Of a DNA stretch of 38,436 bases, positions 9,142 through 19,900 are shown piece by piece. Below the pieces are notes generated by a model. It was not told where the DNA came from, made no database searches, and saw only the letters and a program-made list of their open reading frames with translations. The stretch spans positions 1 through 38,436 of the forward strand of contig JAITVS010000378.1 in assembly GCA_031285685.1 (NCBI GenBank). The letters are read 5' to 3'. Source of the stretch: Tannerella sp. Its GTDB lineage: Bacteria > Bacteroidota > Bacteroidia > Bacteroidales > Tannerellaceae. The first letter of the stretch is position 1. Each line of letters starts with the position of its first letter. The translations under genes were made by a program, and so were the position numbers.

Positions 9142-10125
9142 CTAAAGAGATCCTCTCATTATCAGAACGGTAGGTATATATATCTGAACTTTACTTCTTG
9201 TTTTAATATATTCGGCTGCCATTTTACCCATTTCCTTAAAATTCGTAGAAATAGCACAAATACCGTTTTCTATCACTTCCAGCATAGGAGCATCGTTAAA
9301 TGTAACAAGCCCGACATCCTTTCCCAGTTGATAATTCTGCAAACGGCAGACTTTCACAATTTGTATCATATCAATATGACGTACGGCAAGATAGGCAACT
9401 CCCGGCAAAATATCAAACGGGGTAATATCCCGTGTAATGATACTGTATTTGATTTTATTATCCTTGCAGAACTTCTCAAAATAAAGAATACAACCTTTCG
9501 GATGTTCGGATTTATGATTAAAGACAAAACACAATTCATCGTATTTTTTAAACTGTTCCAGGCCGGAAGTCAGGCAAGCATATAGAGTCGTATCAAAACC
9601 CTGGCATACATACGAAAATTTATCTTTCTTGAAATTACCCAGGTCCATCAACATTACTTTACTGTTATCCAACCGGTCAAGCACTTCCGAGTATATATCA
9701 TTCTGCAGATTTGTAATCAGATAAAGATCATATCTTCCGATACTATCGAGAATAATATTATTAAAGGAATGCTTGTTGTAATGATGAAAATATAAATCCA
9801 GCCGGTAGTTCAACGGCAGATTTGCCGTAAGTTCACGGTAAAGCTCTTCCTTATAAGGACTGAATATATCAAACAAAACAAATATATTATTGACGGCATT
9901 AGAAACAAAATAGCCTTTTGTAGGCGCTGCCTCTATAATACCCTTTCCTTTCAAATCCTGAAAAGCCTTGTAAACCGTATCACGGGCAAGGCCATACTCC
10001 GCACTTATTTTGTTTATAGAAGGAAGCCTGTCTCCTTCTTTAAACTCATCATTGGAAATAGCCACTCTTATCGCATCCGATAATTGTCTGACTTTACTTT
10101 TATTATCGTCAAATATTAGTATCAT
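9142..10125 (-). CDS. GntR-family regulator with LacI-type ligand-binding domain
   Basis: 327 residues, cytoplasmic. Residues about 9-76 form a GntR winged helix: RLPSINKISAEYGLARDTVYKAFQDL is typical, with the wing ending in TKGYFVSN. Residues about 80-327 match a periplasmic-binding-protein-like sugar sensor of the LacI/GalR kind (FVLFDIFSPY near its start, DVGLVTFNDAP near the end). Such GntR-LacI hybrids control monosaccharide regulons in Bacteroides, for example fucose. It is divergently transcribed from the PL1 gene. Its own promoter and three others in the window carry the same ACAG repeats, so it is the best candidate for the local regulator, probably released by a free sugar or sugar acid from the polymer. 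Ligand unknown. Confidence 0.9.
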   Translation of the reverse strand: MILIFDDNKSKVRQLSDAIRVAISNDEFKEGDRLPSINKISAEYGLARDTVYKAFQDLKGKGIIEAAPTKGYFVSNAVNNIFVLFDIFSPYKEELYRELTANLPLNYRLDLYFHHYNKHSFNNIILDSIGRYDLYLITNLQNDIYSEVLDRLDNSKVMLMDLGNFKKDKFSYVCQGFDTTLYACLTSGLEQFKKYDELCFVFNHKSEHPKGCILYFEKFCKDNKIKYSIITRDITPFDILPGVAYLAVRHIDMIQIVKVCRLQNYQLGKDVGLVTFNDAPMLEVIENGICAISTNFKEMGKMAAEYIKTRSKVQIYIPTVLIMRGSL

Positions 10126-10164
10126 AATAAATATTTAAAATAAATCCCGCATCACAGAAAAAAA

Positions 10165-10195
10165 CTGTCCTGTGCTATCCTGTAGTGCAAAGGAA
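10165..10195 (-). promoter_or_regulatory. Promoter -7 box and ACAG-repeat operator of the GntR gene
   Basis: Read on the minus strand, TTCCTTTG (10195-10188) is a near match to the Bacteroidota -7 consensus TAnnTTTG. It is followed at once by ACAGGATAGCACAGGACAG (10183-10165), containing three ACAG units spaced 10 and 5 bp apart. The same ACAG repeats follow the -7 box at three other promoters in the window. This suggests autoregulation by the GntR protein. Confidence 0.6.
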
Positions 10196-10253
10196 AATAT
10201 TTTTTTCAATCTACACATCAACTCTTCATATGTTATTAAACATAGATATTATA

Positions 10254-10309
10254 TTTCATATATCTGATCTTTATTCATACTTTTGCACCATCGGCACAGC
10301 ACAGCATAG
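10254..10309 (+). promoter_or_regulatory. Promoter and ACAG-repeat operator upstream of the PL1 operon
   Basis: TTTC at 10254-10257, a 20-bp spacer, then a perfect TAnnTTTG -7 box (TACTTTTG, 10278-10285). The operator CACAGCACAGCA (10295-10306) overlaps the expected start of transcription, a position suited to repression. Spacing and layout are the same as at 34474-34528. It probably drives the plus-strand genes from PL1 to at least GH127. Confidence 0.65.
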
Positions 10310-10460
10310 TCTATATTATCTGATAATAAAAAACTATACGAGTGATTATACTTTGTATTGGTGAAGAATAAAAGCAATGTATTTGCGGAATTTTTCGCGA
10401 ATACTATGTATTTCAAGAAACACATTCATTTGAATATTCATAAAAATAACACAAAGAACA

Positions 10461-12143
10461 ATGAAAAAAAAACTAATTTCAGGAATTCTATTTATGGTAG
10501 AACTTGTTGGCATTCAGGCTTTCGCTCAATATCCGGATGTGCCGGATGATGTAAAAAAAGCAACCGATAAAATGATGGAAGAGACACAACGTCTCTCGGA
10601 TATTGCATGGGAAAAGGCGCTTCCCGTTATTGATAAAGAAGCAAGGACCGGTAAGCCCTACGTTCCGTGGGCTGCCCGCCCGTCAGACCTGCCTCAGGCT
10701 GACATTCCGGTATTTCCCGGGGCACAGGGAGGAGGCGCATACAGCTTCGGCGGACGCGGAGGAAAGGTGATTATTGTAACGAATCTGAACGATAGCGGAC
10801 CTGGTAGCTTTCGTGACGCGTGTGAACAGGGAGGAGCACGTATCATCGTTTTTAATGTGGCCGGTATTATCCATCTTAAATCGCCTGTTATCATCCGTGC
10901 ACCATATATTACAATTGCAGGACAGACAGCTCCCGGTGACGGGATCTGCATCGCCGGCGAAAGCGTATGGATTAATACGCATGATTTCGTTATACGCCAT
11001 ATGCGCTTCCGCAGAGGTGAAACGAATGTCGGACGTCGTGACGATGCACTCGGCGGTAATCCCATCGGGAATATCATGATTGACCACTGCTCTACGAGCT
11101 GGGGATTAGATGAAAATATATCCTTTTACCGCCATATGTTTGATCCCGAAGACGGCTCAACGCCGAAAAAGCTGGGAACGGTCAATGTAACCATTCAGAA
11201 TACGATTTCATCCCAGGCATTGGATACATACAATCACGCGTTCGGCAGTACGATCGGAGGTGAAAACTGTACTTTCATGCGTAATATCTGGGCTAATAAC
11301 GCCGGCAGAAATCCGTCTATCGGCTGGAACGGACAGTTTAACTTTGTTAACAATCTGATCTATAACTGGGTACATCGTTCGGTAGACGGAGGCGACTACA
11401 CGGCTACGTATAATTTCATCAACAACTACTACAAACCCGGTCCCTTTACCCCAAAAGACACGAACGTCGGACACAGAATATTAAAGCCCGAATCGGGAAG
11501 AAGTAAATTGGAACGCAAAGTCTATGGCAGGGTATATGCCGACGGCAACATCATGGAAGGCTATCCGGCAATAACAAAAGATAACTGGGCAGGCGGTATT
11601 CAGGTAGAAGACCAGAATAATACGGATGGATATTATATAAAATGGAACAAGCCGCTCCCTATAACCAATCCGTTTCCGATCATGTCGGCTAAGGAAGCGT
11701 ATGATTTTGTTCTTGAGAATGCCGGCGCTACCCTCCCTAGGCGTGATATCGTAGACACAAGAGTCATTGAACAAATAAAGACCGGAAAAGTTCATTATGT
11801 AAAGGATGTTGATCCTGAAAGTTTTTACCAATTTGAACACCGTCGTTTGCCAGCTGATTCTTACAAACACGGAATCATTACAGATATCGCCCAGGTCGGC
11901 GGTTATCCGGAATATAAAGGAAAACCGTACAAAGATAGTGATAACGACGGAATGCCGGACGAATGGGAAATCAAATACGGTTTAAACCCGCATGATCTTT
12001 CCGATGCAAACGGAGATTTAAATGGTGACGGATATACGAATATTGAAAAATACATAAACGGTATAGACCCAACCACAAAAACAGACTGGAAGAATCCGGA
12101 AAATAATTACGATACGCTGGCAGGAAAGAATAATCCCTTTTGA
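10461..12143 (+). CDS. PL1-family pectate lyase with C-terminal calcium-binding repeat
   Basis: 560 residues; signal peptide (about 1-22). A helical lead-in (25-65) is followed by the PL1 parallel beta-helix (about 80-430): FPGAQGGGAYSFGGRGGKV, then TIAGQTAPGDG, IRHMRFRRGE and IMIDHCSTSWGLDENIS, a pattern typical of PL1 members common in Bacteroidota. The C-terminal 65 residues carry DSDNDGMPDEWE and DANGDLNGDGYTNIEKYING, a calcium-binding thrombospondin-3/dockerin-like repeat often found at the end of these lyases. The enzyme is expected to cleave polygalacturonate by beta-elimination with calcium. It is the first gene of the plus-strand operon and is followed 42 bp later by DUF3826, its usual partner. 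The start codon is chosen for the signal peptide and the AT-rich upstream sequence. Confidence 0.92.
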   Translation: MKKKLISGILFMVELVGIQAFAQYPDVPDDVKKATDKMMEETQRLSDIAWEKALPVIDKEARTGKPYVPWAARPSDLPQADIPVFPGAQGGGAYSFGGRGGKVIIVTNLNDSGPGSFRDACEQGGARIIVFNVAGIIHLKSPVIIRAPYITIAGQTAPGDGICIAGESVWINTHDFVIRHMRFRRGETNVGRRDDALGGNPIGNIMIDHCSTSWGLDENISFYRHMFDPEDGSTPKKLGTVNVTIQNTISSQALDTYNHAFGSTIGGENCTFMRNIWANNAGRNPSIGWNGQFNFVNNLIYNWVHRSVDGGDYTATYNFINNYYKPGPFTPKDTNVGHRILKPESGRSKLERKVYGRVYADGNIMEGYPAITKDNWAGGIQVEDQNNTDGYYIKWNKPLPITNPFPIMSAKEAYDFVLENAGATLPRRDIVDTRVIEQIKTGKVHYVKDVDPESFYQFEHRRLPADSYKHGIITDIAQVGGYPEYKGKPYKDSDNDGMPDEWEIKYGLNPHDLSDANGDLNGDGYTNIEKYINGIDPTTKTDWKNPENNYDTLAGKNNPF

Positions 12144-12185
12144 ATAGCAAACTATTTTTACAACAGAATTACAAAATTACAAAAA

Positions 12186-12836
12186 ATGAAACACATAATA
12201 GGTATTATATTACTGGTCGCCTTTGGTTGTTCCGTATCCTCACAAAATGAAGATACGGAATACCTGAAGGTCTTGGCAGAAAGATCAGAAAAAATAGTAA
12301 AAACACTGAACATTACAGATTCGGAAAAGCATAACCGGATTACAAAAACATTAACGAATCAGTACAAATTGTTAGGTGAAATAAATGACGATTTTAATCA
12401 TAAAATAAAAGTTGCAAAGGAGGAAATAAAAGACAACACAAAACTGGAGCAAAAAAACAAAGAACTTTACGAGGAAAAAAATGCAAAACTGTACAACTTA
12501 CAGTGTGAATTTATTGGAAACCTGTCGGCGAATCTAACCAATGATCAGATTGAATCAGTTAAAGACGGCATGACTTACGGCGTGCGGATGGTGACATACA
12601 AATCGTACAATGAGATGATTCCTGCATTAAAAGAGGATGAGAAAAGACAAATATATGCATGGCTCACCGAAGCGCGTGAACATGCAATGAACGCATCCTC
12701 ATCGAAAGATAAGCACGGCTGGTTTAACAAATATAAAGGACGAATCAATAACTACCTTTCCAGGCAAGGGTATGATATTCAAAAAGAACGGAAATTATGG
12801 GAAGAAAGGGTAAAGGCTGCAGGCGGAACATTATAA
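12186..12836 (+). CDS. DUF3826 protein, exported
   Basis: 216 residues. A short signal peptide (about 1-20, ending near CSVSSQ) is followed by an almost wholly alpha-helical, highly charged protein with Lys/Glu-rich heptad-like stretches (about 55-110) and the motif EAREHAMNASSSKDKHGWFNKYKGRINNYL (written in the family as a conserved C-terminal block; here at about residues 158-187). This matches the DUF3826 family, which recurs next to pectate lyases in Bacteroidota pectin loci. The function is unknown. A chaperone, binding or accessory role for PL1 is only inferred from co-occurrence. The Cys in GCSV is not in a good lipobox, so a soluble periplasmic form is favoured. It ends 35 bp before the next gene. 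Confidence 0.8.
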   Translation: MKHIIGIILLVAFGCSVSSQNEDTEYLKVLAERSEKIVKTLNITDSEKHNRITKTLTNQYKLLGEINDDFNHKIKVAKEEIKDNTKLEQKNKELYEEKNAKLYNLQCEFIGNLSANLTNDQIESVKDGMTYGVRMVTYKSYNEMIPALKEDEKRQIYAWLTEAREHAMNASSSKDKHGWFNKYKGRINNYLSRQGYDIQKERKLWEERVKAAGGTL

Positions 12837-12871
12837 AATAAGACCAATTATCGCAACATACATTTATATTT

Positions 12872-15800
12872 ATGAAAATACAAACTTATTTTCTCTTGTT
12901 TTTCCTTGCAGGAATAAATATTTGTTCCTTAAGGGGGGATGATTTCAAACCCATTCCTCCTATTGAATTTCTGGACGGTAAGCTTTTTTACAATCCGGAC
13001 AGCCTGGGAAATCGTATTCCGGATTTTTCTTATGCAGGATACATGGCGGGAGAAAAAGACATCCCGGATGTCGGGATAAAAGCCGTTGTTCCTCTGACTG
13101 AAGGAGATGCTACGGAAATAATTCAGAAAGCCATTGATTATGTCGGTGCCATGACACCCGATACCAATGGTTTCAGAGGAACCGTCCTGTTGCTGGCCGG
13201 AGATTACAATGTATCAGGAAGCATATTCATTAAAAATTCAGGGATCATCCTAAGAGGTTGTGGTACGGGAGATAAAGGAACCAAAGTCATCGCCACGGGA
13301 AAAGACCGCAGAACGCTTATACAAATTCTCGGTAATAATAATAAAAAAAACGGAGATTCGATTCCTGTCCGCAATGCCTATGTGCCGGTTAATGCGATAA
13401 CTCTCGATCTGCCGGACAATCATGGATTAAATAAGGGAGACAACATCACGGTTTTCAGACCTTCCGTTAACGAATGGATCGAAAAAACAGGAACCGGGAA
13501 TTTCGGAGGAGGAATTTCTTATCTGGGATGGAAGCCCGGAGATATTGATCTTTTCTGGGACAGAACCGTTACATCTGTGAACAAGAATAGAATAACCATT
13601 GATGCTCCGATAACGACTGCACTCGATAAACAATACGGTGGTGGATATGTAATCCCGTATACATGGTTGGGGCGGATTTCAAATACAGGCGTCGAAAACC
13701 TGACATGTATATCGGAATATGATGTCCGAAATCCGAAAGATGAGGCACATTCGTGGGTAGCGATTCATATTGAAAATGCTTACGACGCATGGGTTCGATG
13801 CATTACGTTCAAACATTTCGCAGGTTCGGCCGTGATGATTGCCGAAACATCCAGACGAATCACCGTTGAAAATTGCAAATCATTACAACCGGTATCGGAA
13901 ATAGGCGGTCAACGCCGTCATACGTTTTTTACGATGGGGCAACAATGCCTCTTTAACCGGATCTATTCCGAACAGGGTTATCATGATTTTGCAACAGGAT
14001 ACTGTGCTACCGGCCCGAATGCATTTGTTCAGTGTCAGGCCGAACGGCCTCACAGTTTCAGTGGCGCTACGGATTGCTGGGCTTCGGGAGTATTATTTGA
14101 TGTTGTTAACATCGACGGCAATGCACTGAGTTTCAAAAACAAAATGCAAAGCGGACAGGGAGCCGGATGGTGTGCCGCGAACAGTGTATTCTGGCAATGT
14201 ACCGCTTCGTTGATCGAATGCTTCTCCCCCCCTACCGCACAAAACTGGTCATTCGGCTCCTGGGCCGAATTTTCAGGTGACGGATACTGGGAAAACAGTA
14301 ACAACCATATAAATCCCAGAAGTTTATACTTTCGTCAATTATCGGAACGGTTAGAAGACAAAAATGTAGAAACGATGAATATAGTGCCTTATGATAAAGA
14401 GGCGTCTACCTCCCCCAGCATAGAGAATGCTGCGGAATGGACAGAAAAAACATATCATCCGTTACCTACCCTATCGGAATGGATTGATAAGCTACAGTCG
14501 GAGAATAATATCAATATATCGTTCGACCCGTCGCTTATCTATAACGAAAAAAACAAACACAAAAAAAAACAATCAGCTGAAACACATCCGCTCACTATAA
14601 AAAACGGATTGTTGGTAAGAAATACGGAAATACAATCCGGAGGAAAACATGAGATCCGATGGTGGAGCGGTTCGGTCAGACCGAATTACCTGAAAAATCA
14701 GGCGATTCCCCACATTACCCGTTTTGTTCCCGGAAGAAATGGAACAGGACTAACCGATTGCATAGATTCCGTCATCCGGATATTAAAAAGAAATAATACC
14801 ATAGCATTGGATCATAATTACGGATTATGGTACGATCGCCGCCGTGATGACCATGAACGGATCCGCAGAATGGACGGAGATGTATGGAGTCCGTTTTATG
14901 AGCAGCCTTTTGCCCGCAGCGGACAGGGAGTCGCCTACGACGGACTAAGCAAATACGATCTGACGAAATACAATCCGTGGTATTGGAACCGGCTTCGCCA
15001 ATTTGTCGACCAGGCAGATAAAGAAGGATTAATATTGGTGCATCAGCATTATTTTCAGCACAACATTCTGGAAGCAGGGGCGCATTGGACGGACAGTCCA
15101 TGGAGACCGGCCAATAATATCAATGATACCGGATTTCCGGAGCCGGCTCCTTATGCCGGTGACAAACGCGTCTTTATTGCAGAACAATTTTATGACATAT
15201 CGCATCCGGTAAGGAAAATACTTCATGAAAAATACATTCGTCAATGCCTGGATAATTTCAAAGGGCAAAACAATGTTATTCAACTGATCAGTGCGGAGTA
15301 TACAGGCCCTCTGCACTTTGTAGAATTCTGGATTGATGTCATCACCGAATGGGAAAGGGAAACCGGAGAGAAACAATTAATCGCGCTCAGTACAACAAAG
15401 GATGTACAGGATGCGATACTGGCAGACCCGGATCGTTCGAAAATCATTGATATCATTGATATCCGTTACTGGTTTTATCGTAACGATAATACAACATACG
15501 AACCGAAAGGCGGTCAGAATCTGGCACCGAGACAACACGCACGTCTGGTAAATCCGGGAAAAGCATCTTTTGCATCGGTCTACCGGGCAGTCCATGAATA
15601 CCGGCAGAAATATCCGGATAAAGCGGTTGTTTATTATGCAGATTCATATACCCAACAGGCATGGGCATCGTTTATGGCGGGGGGGTCCTTGTCCTGTCTG
15701 CCGCCAATAGAAGATAAGCGATTCCTGCAACATGCCTCTTCTATGTCTGCTATCAACGAAATGAATACCGATACGCAATATGTAACCGGAAACCCGGAAA

Positions 15801-15988
15801 AAGGATATATCATTTATTCGGTAAACGGAAACATTACGCTAAACATGGAAAATAAACACAGATATAAGCTGGTATGGATTAATCCGGAAACCGGTGAAAT
15901 AACAAACACCGGACAACAGGTGAATGGAAAAACAGAAATAAAAAATCCGTTAAAACAGGCTGTTGTTGTGTGGTTAATCAAACTATAA
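12872..15988 (+). CDS. Large exported protein: beta-helix plus (beta/alpha)8-like domain, probable pectin enzyme
   Basis: 1038 residues; signal peptide about 1-21. Residues about 60-490 look like a right-handed beta-helix of the pectate-lyase superfamily: ATEIIQKAIDYVG, FRGTVLLLAGDYNVSGSIFI, then repeated strands with RITVENCKS and NRIYSEQGYHDF. Residues about 600-960 look like a barrel glycosidase: NTIALDHNYGLWYDRRRDDHE, LILVHQHYFQHN near 720, and ISAEYTG with Glu809 at a strand end, then IDIIDIRYWFYR. A short beta-sandwich ends the protein. I recall similar proteins annotated as pectate-lyase-like or DUF6298 but cannot confirm it. It may be bifunctional, or one domain may be a binding platform. 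It sits between DUF3826 (35 bp) and GH43 (22 bp) in a tight operon. No biochemical function is assigned. Confidence 0.75.
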   Translation: MKIQTYFLLFFLAGINICSLRGDDFKPIPPIEFLDGKLFYNPDSLGNRIPDFSYAGYMAGEKDIPDVGIKAVVPLTEGDATEIIQKAIDYVGAMTPDTNGFRGTVLLLAGDYNVSGSIFIKNSGIILRGCGTGDKGTKVIATGKDRRTLIQILGNNNKKNGDSIPVRNAYVPVNAITLDLPDNHGLNKGDNITVFRPSVNEWIEKTGTGNFGGGISYLGWKPGDIDLFWDRTVTSVNKNRITIDAPITTALDKQYGGGYVIPYTWLGRISNTGVENLTCISEYDVRNPKDEAHSWVAIHIENAYDAWVRCITFKHFAGSAVMIAETSRRITVENCKSLQPVSEIGGQRRHTFFTMGQQCLFNRIYSEQGYHDFATGYCATGPNAFVQCQAERPHSFSGATDCWASGVLFDVVNIDGNALSFKNKMQSGQGAGWCAANSVFWQCTASLIECFSPPTAQNWSFGSWAEFSGDGYWENSNNHINPRSLYFRQLSERLEDKNVETMNIVPYDKEASTSPSIENAAEWTEKTYHPLPTLSEWIDKLQSENNINISFDPSLIYNEKNKHKKKQSAETHPLTIKNGLLVRNTEIQSGGKHEIRWWSGSVRPNYLKNQAIPHITRFVPGRNGTGLTDCIDSVIRILKRNNTIALDHNYGLWYDRRRDDHERIRRMDGDVWSPFYEQPFARSGQGVAYDGLSKYDLTKYNPWYWNRLRQFVDQADKEGLILVHQHYFQHNILEAGAHWTDSPWRPANNINDTGFPEPAPYAGDKRVFIAEQFYDISHPVRKILHEKYIRQCLDNFKGQNNVIQLISAEYTGPLHFVEFWIDVITEWERETGEKQLIALSTTKDVQDAILADPDRSKIIDIIDIRYWFYRNDNTTYEPKGGQNLAPRQHARLVNPGKASFASVYRAVHEYRQKYPDKAVVYYADSYTQQAWASFMAGGSLSCLPPIEDKRFLQHASSMSAINEMNTDTQYVTGNPEKGYIIYSVNGNITLNMENKHRYKLVWINPETGEITNTGQQVNGKTEIKNPLKQAVVVWLIKL

Positions 15989-16010
15989 ACCAGTCAAAAT
16001 CATATCGGCC

Positions 16011-16964
16011 ATGAAACAAAAAATTTTATTATTACTTCTTGCCGGCTTCATTTTATCAGCCTGCAATTCAAACAAAAAGGAAAATAACGCTCAGGAGGAA
16101 AAAGAGGTATGGATCTCCACTTCTTTCAGAGAGCCCGCCGGCGAAGGTTTGAAATTCATATACAGTTACGACGGTTACAAATGGGACAGCATTCCGGGCG
16201 TCTTTCTGAAACCGGAAACAGGAATACAGAAAGTAATGCGCGACCCCAGTATTGTTCAGGGACCGGACGGTACGTTCCATCTGGTATGGACCTGCAGTTG
16301 GAAACATGATCCGGGATTCGGGTATGCTTCATCCAAAGACCTGATAAACTGGTCGGAACAAAAATATATTCCGGTCATGGCTTTTGACACTACTACGGTA
16401 AACGTATGGGCGCCGGAACTTTTTTATGATGATGCAAGCGATGAATTTATCGTTGTCTGGGCATCTACGATCCCCTACAAATTCGATAAAGGAATCGAAG
16501 AAGAACTGAACAACCACCGCTTGTATTATACGAAAACCAAAGACTTCAACGACTTCACAAAAGCCGAGTTACTTTATGACCCGGGATACAGCTCGATCGA
16601 CGCGGTAATCGTTAAAAAAGGACCTTCCGATTATGTACTGATATTCAAGGACAATACCCGCCCGGAAAGAAATATCCTGGCGGCATTCGGCGAAACGGCC
16701 ACCGGTCCATACCACGACCCGGCGGAAAAATTTACGGAAAGCTTTACCGAAGGGCCATCCGTATTAAAAACAGACGATGAATGGTTAATTTATTACGATG
16801 CCTATCGTAATTATACATATGAAGCCGTATCAACAAAAGACTTCACAACATATACCGGTATAAATGATAAAATATCCGTACCGAAAGGGCATAAACACGG
16901 AACCATCTTTAAAGCGAAAGAAAGTATTTTAAAGGGTATTATCGCAGAAAAAAGCAAACTATGA
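16011..16964 (+). CDS. GH43-type lipoprotein (arabinofuranosidase-like)
   Basis: 317 residues. The lipobox LSAC places the lipidated Cys at residue 18, followed by an Asn/Lys/Glu-rich tether, so it is membrane anchored. The rest is a five-bladed beta-propeller with the three GH43 acidic residues in standard contexts: base Asp78 in MRDPSIV, pKa modulator Asp197 in SSIDAVI, and acid Glu248 in TEGPSV. Other family marks are WAPELFYD and repeated SKDLINW-like blades. GH43 acts on alpha-L-arabinofuranosides, beta-xylosides or galactans; an RG-II-associated GH43 arabinofuranosidase is known in B. thetaiotaomicron, which fits here. The stop codon overlaps the start of the next gene by 4 bp (ATGA), showing translational coupling. 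Confidence 0.85.
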   Translation: MKQKILLLLLAGFILSACNSNKKENNAQEEKEVWISTSFREPAGEGLKFIYSYDGYKWDSIPGVFLKPETGIQKVMRDPSIVQGPDGTFHLVWTCSWKHDPGFGYASSKDLINWSEQKYIPVMAFDTTTVNVWAPELFYDDASDEFIVVWASTIPYKFDKGIEEELNNHRLYYTKTKDFNDFTKAELLYDPGYSSIDAVIVKKGPSDYVLIFKDNTRPERNILAAFGETATGPYHDPAEKFTESFTEGPSVLKTDDEWLIYYDAYRNYTYEAVSTKDFTTYTGINDKISVPKGHKHGTIFKAKESILKGIIAEKSKL

Positions 16965-19900
16965 AACAACTATTTTTCTTATCAACCATCAGCTTACTGG
17001 GCTTATTACCGGTAAATGCACAAGACGGTATTCATTATACCGGAAAAACCTTGTCGAATGTAGATTACCACCACGGACAGCTAAGCCCGGCAGTCGGTAC
17101 GCACAACATACAGACATTCCGCGCCAACCGCGAGTATCCTGAAAAAGCCGAAGGACTTGGGTGGACCTACAACCACGCGCCGATGCTCGCATACCGAAAC
17201 GGCACGTTTTATCTTGAATATCTGAACAATCCTGTCGGTGAACATATCCCTCCGGGAAGAACGATGCTGCAAACATCAAAAGACGGATATAACTGGTCCG
17301 AACCCGTAACACTATTTCCGGAATATAAGGTACCGGATGGTTTTACCAAACCTGATCATCCCGGAGTGGCCAAAGATTTAATGGCGGTAACACACCAACG
17401 GGTTGGTTTTTTTACCTCTTCGAAAGGACGGCTACTGGCTATTACATACTATGGTATATGTCTTGATAAGAAAGACAGTCCGAACGATGGAAACGGCATA
17501 GGGCGTGTTGTTCGCGAAATCAAAGAAGACGGATCATTCGGTGAAATCTATTTTGTCCGCTACAGCCATGCTTTCAATGAAAAAAATACGGATTACAAGT
17601 TCTACAAAAGAAGTAAGGACAAAGGCTTTGTGGCGGCGTGTGATGAGCTGTTGGCCAATCCTTTATACATGATGCAGTGGGTAGAAGAAGCCGACCGGAA
17701 CGATCCGCTTATTCCATGGGATAGAATGTATAAGGCATTCAGTTACTACCATTTGCCTGACGGACGTGTGGCCGCATTGTGGAAACATGCGCTGACGGCA
17801 ATCAGCGAAGACGGCGGAAAAACCTGGCCGGAAGGGGCTTATCGGGCGCCGGGCTTTGTAAACAGCAATGCAAAAATATGGGGCCAGAAAATATCCGACG
17901 GCAATTATGCGACGGTCTATAATCCATCGGAATTTCGCTGGCCATTAGCTGTTTCCACCAGTGAGGACGGATTGGAATATACCACGCTTTACCTCATACA
18001 TGGCGACATGACGGACCAGCGGTATGGCGGGAACTACAAGTCAAGAGGTCCGCAGTACGTAAGAGGTATCCTTGAAAATAACGGAACGCCCCCCGACAGT
18101 AATTTGTGGGTTACTTACAGCGTCAACAAAGAAGATATTTGGATATCCCGCATTCCCGTGCCCGTAACGGATAAAGTATTGGAACACGCGGATGAAACAT
18201 TCGACCGGATGCCGGAAGGCAAAGAGCTGGATATGTGGAACATTTACAGTCCATTGTGGGCGCCCGTAAAAATTGAAAGACGCGACGACGGAAAACGCTG
18301 GTTATCATTGAAAGACAAAGATTTGTTCGACTATGCGAAAGCCGAAAGAGTTATTCCGGAATCCAAAACGCTGAACGCGTCGTTTTCCGTTTTACCGCTA
18401 CAGAATGATAAAGGTAATTTGCAGATTGAACTTCAAAATGCAAAAGGACAGACTTGTACGCGAATTCGTTTTGACAGCGACGGAATCATCCGGATCAAAG
18501 TCGGATACCGCGACAATGAGCTGGCGCCTTATGATAAAAACACGGCTTACAATATTTCCCTTTCTGCTTCCGTAGCAACAAGAAGTCTGACACTGCGTAT
18601 CAACGACAAAGAGCTATCAACCAAACTGTTTTTTAATCCGGTGGAATCCATCACCCGTGTCGTTTTCCGCACAGGCAACCTGCCATTGGAACCAACGGCA
18701 AATACGCCAACCGACCGCATGACTGATCTGGAAAAAGCCGGCGAAGAAGCGCCTCTTGCGGAATTTTTCATATCGCATCTCAAAACATCCGATCCTTCAA
18801 CGACTGCCGCCTTGTTAAATGCTGACGATTTCAAACACCATGTCGATTATTTCAACACGATGGAAGATGAAAACATCATACAGGCCATATCCAACGCGCA
18901 ATCATGGGAATGGATAAAACAGAACGTTCCCTTATTTGAATGTCCGCAGGCGAATTTCGAACAAATGTATTATTTCAGATGGTGGTCGTTGAGAAAACAC
19001 ATCAAAGAGACACCTATTGGATACGTTATGACGGAATTTCTGGTCGATCGGGGATATGCGGATAAATACAACATGATCGCATGCGCGCTGGGACATCATA
19101 TCTATGAAGGACGCTGGCTACGCAATCAGGATTATGTTAATCAGTATGTACATGCCTGGTTCAGGGGAAATGACGGAAAACCGATGGAAAGGCTACGCAA
19201 ATTCAGCAGCTGGACACCGAATGCACTGTATGAAAAATACCTGGTTGACGGAGACAGGGAATTCCTGCTCAACATGTTTCCCGATCTGGAATGGGAATAT
19301 GCCGGATGGGAAAGTGACCACCGTCTGCCGGGCGGATTATACTGGCAGGAAGACGTACGCGACGGCATGGAGGAAAGCGTCAGCGGCGGACGGAAAAAAC
19401 AATACGCCCGTCCGACCATCAACTCGTATATGTACGGCAATGCAAAAGCATTGGCAGCCATCGCACGGATAAAAGGCGATGAGCAAACAGCCCAAAAATA
19501 CGACGAAAAAGCCGCTGAAATAAAGAAACTTGTACAATCACAATTATGGAACGCCGACAGTTTATTTTTCGAAACATTGAGAGAACCCGGACAATTTGCT
19601 CAGGCACGTGAAGCGATCGGATATATTCCGTGGTACTTCAACCTGCCGGACGAAAGAAATGACTATACGGAGGCATGGAAACAGGTCACGGATGAGAACG
19701 GTTTCCTGGCCCCGTACGGATTGACAACGGCCGAACGCCGGCATCCCGAATTCCGCTCGCACGGATGTTGCAACTGCGAATGGGATGGCGCGATATGGCC
19801 TTTTGCTTCTTCGCAGACGCTTACAGCCATGGCAAACTTCATCAACAACTACAAACAGGATATGATCAATGACAGCATCTACTTCCTCCACATGGAATTA

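Larger units (their letters stand above)
10126..10460. other. Divergent control region (335 bp, no gene)
   Basis: Separates the minus-strand regulator from the plus-strand PL1 gene. It holds a promoter/operator for each direction (annotated separately). The remainder is AT-rich; the PL1 transcript would have a leader of roughly 170 bases with no riboswitch fold that I recognise and no credible small gene. Confidence 0.6.

Noticed and set aside
8478..9173. Plus-strand open frame of 231 codons over the GH2 start
   Set aside because: It is antisense to GH2 and the intergenic gap, with no recognisable motif and unlikely composition.
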